The notes under the pieces were generated by a model, which did no database searches, was not told the origin of the DNA, and worked only from the letters and a program-made list of their open reading frames with translations. A DNA stretch of 44,905 bases from an uncultured Mediterranea sp. (GTDB lineage: Bacteria; Bacteroidota; Bacteroidia; Bacteroidales; Bacteroidaceae), in the NCBI RefSeq assembly GCF_902493215.1, contig NZ_CABUOL010000025.1:1-44905 (forward strand), written 5' to 3'. The translations under genes and the position numbers were made by a program. This document shows positions 40,534 to 44,905 of this stretch, one piece after another. Positions within the stretch are counted from its first letter, which is position 1, and every line of letters begins with the position of its first letter.

Positions 40534-41910
40534 TTAGTAGCCTAAAGGAGCATGCCCCGTGGATTGTATAACAGGAAGTTCTATAATGCCAGTTTGACTA
40601 CGCGTTATTGTAGAATGGTTTTTCTTAGGACCCGGAATTAAAGGACTATATTCCAGAACAAATCGTACTCTGTCTCGTTGCTGCGCAGTGAACTGATCCA
40701 AATAACAATACATGTAGTCCATTATATTATGAGCCTCATATTCTCCAAACATCTGATCACCATCACGCAAGAACAGAGAAGTCCAATCAAAATTATCGGC
40801 TTTTGAAGGATTCTCCATAAATTCTCCAATCAGCCCGTTCAATTTAGCCTCATAACCGTTTGTTCCCATACGGACATAACTTCCCGTATCCGTACAATGG
40901 TCTGTATCGGCCCACCAATCGCCCATTACTTCACTAAATGTATGTCTCAGCCCGAAGTAATGCCCTAATTCATGTGCCAGTGTGATATAAAGTTTCGTTT
41001 GCTTATTCATCAATTCTTTCATCTCCGCATCCTTCACAAATTTGGCCAAAATATCTTCTTTCCCAACCATATAACTGCTATTAACCGAAATACCATGTAC
41101 GTAGTTCAAATTTTCCAACGTAGTCCCTACCGGGGCTTCCTGTAGTCCTTCTATCTTATGCTCCGTATCCCCCTTTGGATTATAAGGGAAAGTCGACACG
41201 CCCAAAATATTCGACTCGGAAAAAGGATAAAGCAGAATATTCACATAGTCATTCGGTTCCCAAATGAAATGTTTATATTTTCCAGTTCTGTCTTCCATCA
41301 CTTCTGTGGGATCAAGTGTTTTTTGTGGCCAATAAATACGTTCTATGCCTTTTTCTTCCAGCTTATTTCCTTGAGGATCGTATTCTGCCAAGGTGAATTC
41401 CATATTAAGATCCACACTTCCCGGACCTGCATTTTTATAAATTCTATTCACTTCATCCAACATGGCATAAATATCTGTTGCGGCAGGATTTTGCGCCAGG
41501 TCCTCAGCATCATTATAGATAACATGGAAAATAACAGGTATCTGGTATTTGAACTCACCTGTCGTATTATTAGCATCCTGCTGCAAAGTAATGACAAATT
41601 CCTGTTCCTCTGCGTACACAATAATTTCACCTTCCCTTGCATCACCCAAGTTCGCCTCAACCTGAAATACTAGAGCACGGCTTCCATACCCCTTTGATGT
41701 AAGCACTTTACACCAATCATTCTTTCCAACAGCAGTCCAATCAGCCTCTGTGTCCAAGGCTATTTCATAGGTTTTTCCCTGATAAGGGATGTTATTAATT
41801 TCATTTTGCTGCAAAGTCACAACTGGATTCGTTTGGTTATTATCGTCATCACAAGCAGCAACCAGCAAGGCGCAAATCAGAAATGATAGAAGTTTTGCAT
41901 ATATTTTCAT
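40534..41910 (-). CDS. zinc metalloprotease lipoprotein (metzincin type)
   Basis: About 458 residues. Lipoprotein signal MKIYAKLLSFLICALLVAAC (Cys20), a BACON-like beta-sandwich (about 30-115, ending EFVITLQQD), then a metalloprotease domain. The zinc site HELGHYFGLRH (about 311-321) is the extended HExxHxxGxxH, and HNIMDYMY downstream supplies the methionine turn, so it is a metzincin. It appears to match the Bacteroides zinc-dependent metalloproteinase lipoprotein family. It would be anchored at the cell surface or in the periplasm; substrates are unknown. An ATG 12 bases upstream (41922) is an alternative start. Last gene of a three-gene run. Confidence 0.9.
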   Translation of the reverse strand: MKIYAKLLSFLICALLVAACDDDNNQTNPVVTLQQNEINNIPYQGKTYEIALDTEADWTAVGKNDWCKVLTSKGYGSRALVFQVEANLGDAREGEIIVYAEEQEFVITLQQDANNTTGEFKYQIPVIFHVIYNDAEDLAQNPAATDIYAMLDEVNRIYKNAGPGSVDLNMEFTLAEYDPQGNKLEEKGIERIYWPQKTLDPTEVMEDRTGKYKHFIWEPNDYVNILLYPFSESNILGVSTFPYNPKGDTEHKIEGLQEAPVGTTLENLNYVHGISVNSSYMVGKEDILAKFVKDAEMKELMNKQTKLYITLAHELGHYFGLRHTFSEVMGDWWADTDHCTDTGSYVRMGTNGYEAKLNGLIGEFMENPSKADNFDWTSLFLRDGDQMFGEYEAHNIMDYMYCYLDQFTAQQRDRVRFVLEYSPLIPGPKKNHSTITRSQTGIIELPVIQSTGHAPLGY

Positions 41911-41959
41911 CTTAACAATCATTTTATTTGAATTTATTATTATCCAGACTTTTTCAGTC

Positions 41960-43279
41960 TTATTTTCTCACAAGAAAAACTGTATTCAATTTAGTTACCG
42001 GAACTATTGTGAATGAATTATCCACAAATGGCAGAGCCTTACTTACATTACCTGCCAAGATACCGTCAGCATCTATTCTGAATTCATACATACAGGGCAA
42101 AGTAGTAACGACATTCCCATCATATCCCCATGCCAGCACATAATAGTCAGTTTCCGGCCGTAGACCTTCGATATTTATTTCCTGGCTTCCTGACACTTTT
42201 ATAACATCCAACTCATCCTGACGCTCATTCATGAAACCAGCAGCCAATTCCTGCCCCGTAAGAGTATTGTTTTCTTCAGAAATAGCCTCATAATACCAAA
42301 GATAGCTTTCGTCCTGCATACTCGGAGTAATGTTCAACTGTATAGTGCCAGATTGTACACTCCTGGCTTCAATATCAAACTCCATGCCGTTACCGGGTTT
42401 CGGAGCAGAAATAAAACTCCCCGAACTGACGACCGATGCCATGGTTATATGAAACGCATTATCTATCTCGGCTACCTTAAAGGCAACAGCCATCCACACA
42501 TATTCAGTTTCGGGCACAAGTCCAACTACCCGATAAGTTGTTTCCCCTTTACGGAACAAGATTCTTTGCAGTTCCTCAAGCCCTTCAGCCGACAATTGCC
42601 CATCAGGAGCGACCTGGGCCATTGCAGTACTGAAGTCATTTTGAAAAAGTGCACCAATAATATCGTCCACTGTATACCCACCTTCCACATAAGCATCAAA
42701 ATCGGATTTCTTCATCAAATTAAAGTAAAAATCCACATCCTTGTTTGTTGGCGCAACAATCAGTTCTATAGGATAGGGGGCAACATTAGCTTTTACATCA
42801 AATGTACAGTCTACAGCATCTACGACAGGAGTCTCGAAGAAAAGGTATTCAGCCTTATTGGCTATTCTGGTACCCGACACAGCAAAAGCAACCAATTCAT
42901 AAATTTGTCCGGGAAGTAACCCGTCTATCACCTTGCCAGTCAGATTACCGGTAATGGCAAGAGAAGCTACATAGTCTTGAAACTTCAAACCTTTCTTCTC
43001 AGCTTGCATTTTAAGCTCATTCATCAGGTAATCAGGAAGTTCTCCCTTAGGTACTCTGTCTATTGTACTCTTGTCTACATACAAACAAAGGTAAGGTATA
43101 TCAGTATCTTTAACCTGAACATCAAAAGAAAAGGTGGTAGAGGTGGCTTCTCCCTGTACTATTGTCAATTCCTGATCATCAGGATTGAAAGTCATCCCTT
43201 CCTTATCCTTATCTTCCGAACAACCTACAAAAATAAAAGCAACCAATGCACAATATAAAGTATTAAGAATTGTTTTCAT
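41960..43279 (-). CDS. surface lipoprotein with fibronectin-type-III-like domains
   Basis: 439 residues, not a named family. Lipoprotein signal MKTILNTLYCALVAFIFVGC (Cys20), an acidic linker SEDKDKEG, then at least three beta-sandwich-like segments. The phrases LLPGQIYELVAFAVS (about 145), LVPETEYVWMAVAF (about 275) and LRPETDYYVLAWGYDG (about 390) are Fn3-type turns (L-P-x-T-x-Y-x-V-x-A). This looks like a cell-surface binding protein. It lies 49 bases from the metalloprotease gene, so it could present substrates to it; that is inference. Confidence 0.8.
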   Translation of the reverse strand: MKTILNTLYCALVAFIFVGCSEDKDKEGMTFNPDDQELTIVQGEATSTTFSFDVQVKDTDIPYLCLYVDKSTIDRVPKGELPDYLMNELKMQAEKKGLKFQDYVASLAITGNLTGKVIDGLLPGQIYELVAFAVSGTRIANKAEYLFFETPVVDAVDCTFDVKANVAPYPIELIVAPTNKDVDFYFNLMKKSDFDAYVEGGYTVDDIIGALFQNDFSTAMAQVAPDGQLSAEGLEELQRILFRKGETTYRVVGLVPETEYVWMAVAFKVAEIDNAFHITMASVVSSGSFISAPKPGNGMEFDIEARSVQSGTIQLNITPSMQDESYLWYYEAISEENNTLTGQELAAGFMNERQDELDVIKVSGSQEINIEGLRPETDYYVLAWGYDGNVVTTLPCMYEFRIDADGILAGNVSKALPFVDNSFTIVPVTKLNTVFLVRK

Positions 43280-43329
43280 AATAATCTGTCAATGTGACCG
43301 GGGTATTTCCCAGCCGTGTAAAACGATAG

Positions 43330-44865
43330 TTATTTTGTTATCTTAAAAAGATTAGACTGTACGGGAAAGATATTCATAGCAGCATCCGACAAAGATATCT
43401 TCCCTTGCCAACTACCATTCCACGTATGTCCTCTGTCATCCAAAAATTTGAAATCCATTATATAAATTCCTTCACCCAAATATCTGATATTAAAGCTTCC
43501 GCTTGTAGCAGGAGCCACCTTACCTACCATGCCTGGACCAGCATAACCGCCCACATAAACTGTTCCGAGTAATTGCCCGTTAGATAAATCTAACCTACCT
43601 TGTGTAAACTGTCCCGGCATTGCAGTCTTATCCTCCGGAGCAGCAGCAAAAGTTCCATCAGGTATCGGTTCATTGAAATAGGCAAACGACTTACTTACAA
43701 ATTCTACCATGAATCCGTCACCGGTTTGCCCATCTCTCGGATTAAGATTGATAGAATACGCTGTGCTTCCGTTACCATAAACATCTCCAAAATAAGTGCC
43801 TGTGCCTACAGCATTAGACAAATCCAGCGTATAATCGCCTGTTAAAGTAGAGAATCGTCCAGGCACAGAAGGTATAGTCAACAAGCCTTCATATTGCATC
43901 GTTACTTTGTACAAGCCATCCTCGGTTGTAAAATCACAAGTAATGCGATAACCTTCACCTTGTTCTTCTATAGTTAATGTCCCCTTATTCAACAGAGCTA
44001 TACGATCACACTGGCCTGTTTCATTGAACATTTTTACATATGTACCTCGTACCATAGTTGGATCTGAGGTAAAAGACGAAGGTATTCCCGGAAAGATTGT
44101 ACCTACCTCACCGTCTATCAATCCCGATTCATTAGGTTCCGTAAACGGATATATCCCAGGAGTAAGCCGACCGTCCTTGTCATATTTCAAAAAAATCTCG
44201 GTCACCAACTGTATTCTGTCAACAGGGATACCTATATCTGAAATTTCTTGTTTGGAGAACCGCAGTTCACAGTGCATCTTCTCCTTATCCCCCCGTCCAT
44301 ATTGCGCAAAGGCTGCATTGGGAACAAGGTTCAAATCGCTTTCTATCGATGGCATTTTCACCAGCCCCTGTAACACGACGCTACCGGTATAAGACACCAT
44401 GTGTGTTTCCCCTATATCATCAGTCAGTTTGGCTGTAATCTTATATGCGCCATTCGTTTCTTCCACAACCACATACCCCGATTTGAAGTAATGCTCTACC
44501 CGATCTGAAAGTTCTGCTCCATTTTTTGTATATTTTGAACCAGCCATGTCCAACACTCCTACTGCACCATTATCAGATAAAACATAAGTTCCCGGACGCA
44601 ATATAGGTTGATAAGGATCTACAGGCTGCTCATCCAATATCAATAAATTATAATAAATTCCACCCGGCAGCCAAACACCGTTTTCATCCCATCCTTTATC
44701 CGAAAAAGTAATACTATAATAGTCGGCTGCTCCAGCATAACTTTCCATCCAATATCCACTAAATTTCGTCAACTCGGATGTATGGGAAAACTCACATGCG
44801 GCTTGCTTTACCTCAAATTCTGTTCCAGCAAGTTCCTGATAATCTATTTTGAAGCTGTTTAAAAT
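43330..44865 (-). CDS. three-module surface protein, 5' end unresolved
   Basis: The frame is open from 44865 to the stop at 43330 (about 511 codons) but has no ATG before residue W-M-E-S (44748); a TTG at 44772 is the only other usual start. The protein has three similar modules of about 150 residues, each with a G-x-Y turn and a terminal GYRITCDFTTEDGLYKV / AYKITAKLTDDIGETHMV / IYIMDFKFLDDRGHTW strand. The codons before 44772 read EFEVKQAACEF, which aligns with the opening strands of modules 2 and 3 (DLNLVPNAAF, DYTLDLSNAV). Real coding therefore probably starts upstream of 44772. A TAA at 44866-44868 blocks further extension, and no signal peptide is visible. It is the first gene of the run with the Fn3 lipoprotein and protease. 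Confidence 0.65.
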   Translation of the reverse strand: MLNSFKIDYQELAGTEFEVKQAACEFSHTSELTKFSGYWMESYAGAADYYSITFSDKGWDENGVWLPGGIYYNLLILDEQPVDPYQPILRPGTYVLSDNGAVGVLDMAGSKYTKNGAELSDRVEHYFKSGYVVVEETNGAYKITAKLTDDIGETHMVSYTGSVVLQGLVKMPSIESDLNLVPNAAFAQYGRGDKEKMHCELRFSKQEISDIGIPVDRIQLVTEIFLKYDKDGRLTPGIYPFTEPNESGLIDGEVGTIFPGIPSSFTSDPTMVRGTYVKMFNETGQCDRIALLNKGTLTIEEQGEGYRITCDFTTEDGLYKVTMQYEGLLTIPSVPGRFSTLTGDYTLDLSNAVGTGTYFGDVYGNGSTAYSINLNPRDGQTGDGFMVEFVSKSFAYFNEPIPDGTFAAAPEDKTAMPGQFTQGRLDLSNGQLLGTVYVGGYAGPGMVGKVAPATSGSFNIRYLGEGIYIMDFKFLDDRGHTWNGSWQGKISLSDAAMNIFPVQSNLFKITK

Positions 44866-44905
44866 TTATTCAAAAATAATTTTATGGCGGCAATTTGCAC
44901 CATAG

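Overview
The window looks like a chromosomal segment of a gut Bacteroides (Bacteroidales, Bacteroidota); I cannot fix the species. The evidence is the Bacteroides-type promoters (TAnnTTTG at -7, sometimes TTTG about 20 bases upstream), the gene order tRNA-Thr / hpf / xerC / rpsU, CblA/CepA-type class A beta-lactamase features, BACON-like and GH92/GH20 lipoprotein or secreted enzymes, and the PduO/DUF2795 pair. Most of it is core housekeeping DNA. I see no prophage, insertion sequence, integrative element or CRISPR array.

Layout. 1-1.7 kb: minus-strand rpsU-xerC-hpf, then tRNA-Thr. 1.8-4.3 kb: M24 aminopeptidase P and a gamma-carbonic-anhydrase-like protein. 4.4-9.7 kb: small beta-barrel protein, then the minus-strand run gltX-waaA-TPR membrane regulator. 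9.7-12.6 kb: 7TM-HD phosphohydrolase and an unknown membrane protein. 12.7-17.3 kb: priA, PHP phosphoesterase, LMW tyrosine phosphatase and a second beta-barrel protein. 17.4-21.5 kb: tRNA-Ser, class A beta-lactamase, GNAT, and a RecQ-type helicase. 21.6-27.6 kb: a minus-strand run of methyltransferase-like protein, GH92, GH20, PduO and DUF2795. 27.9-30.8 kb: DUF418 and acyltransferase membrane proteins next to a Crp/Fnr regulator. 30.9-37.8 kb: tRNA-Leu, mannose-1-phosphate guanylyltransferase, greA-HIT, a thioredoxin-fold lipoprotein, pnp and a response regulator. 38-40 kb: buk-ptb. 40.5-44.9 kb: a surface operon of a metzincin-type lipoprotein and two companion proteins, the last with an unresolved 5' end at the window edge.

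Two regulatory arrangements stand out. First, a perfect 12+12 palindrome with a TTGAC-N4-GTCAA (FNR/CRP-like) core sits about 40 bases upstream of the predicted start of the acyltransferase-DUF418 transcript, beside a Crp/Fnr gene. Second, an intrinsic-terminator-like hairpin lies inside the predicted greA leader. The priA region is also unusually compact: the U-tract of the preceding terminator supplies the -33 box and the predicted leader is only about 6 nt.

The most pervasive unexplained structure is a set of intergenic elements built from short words repeated in direct and inverted orientation. At least six word families occur at about nine places, nearly always at gene 3' ends. In one case the element supplies the stop codons of both convergent genes. 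Coordinates of promoters and transcript starts are read from consensus only; no searches or folding programs were run.
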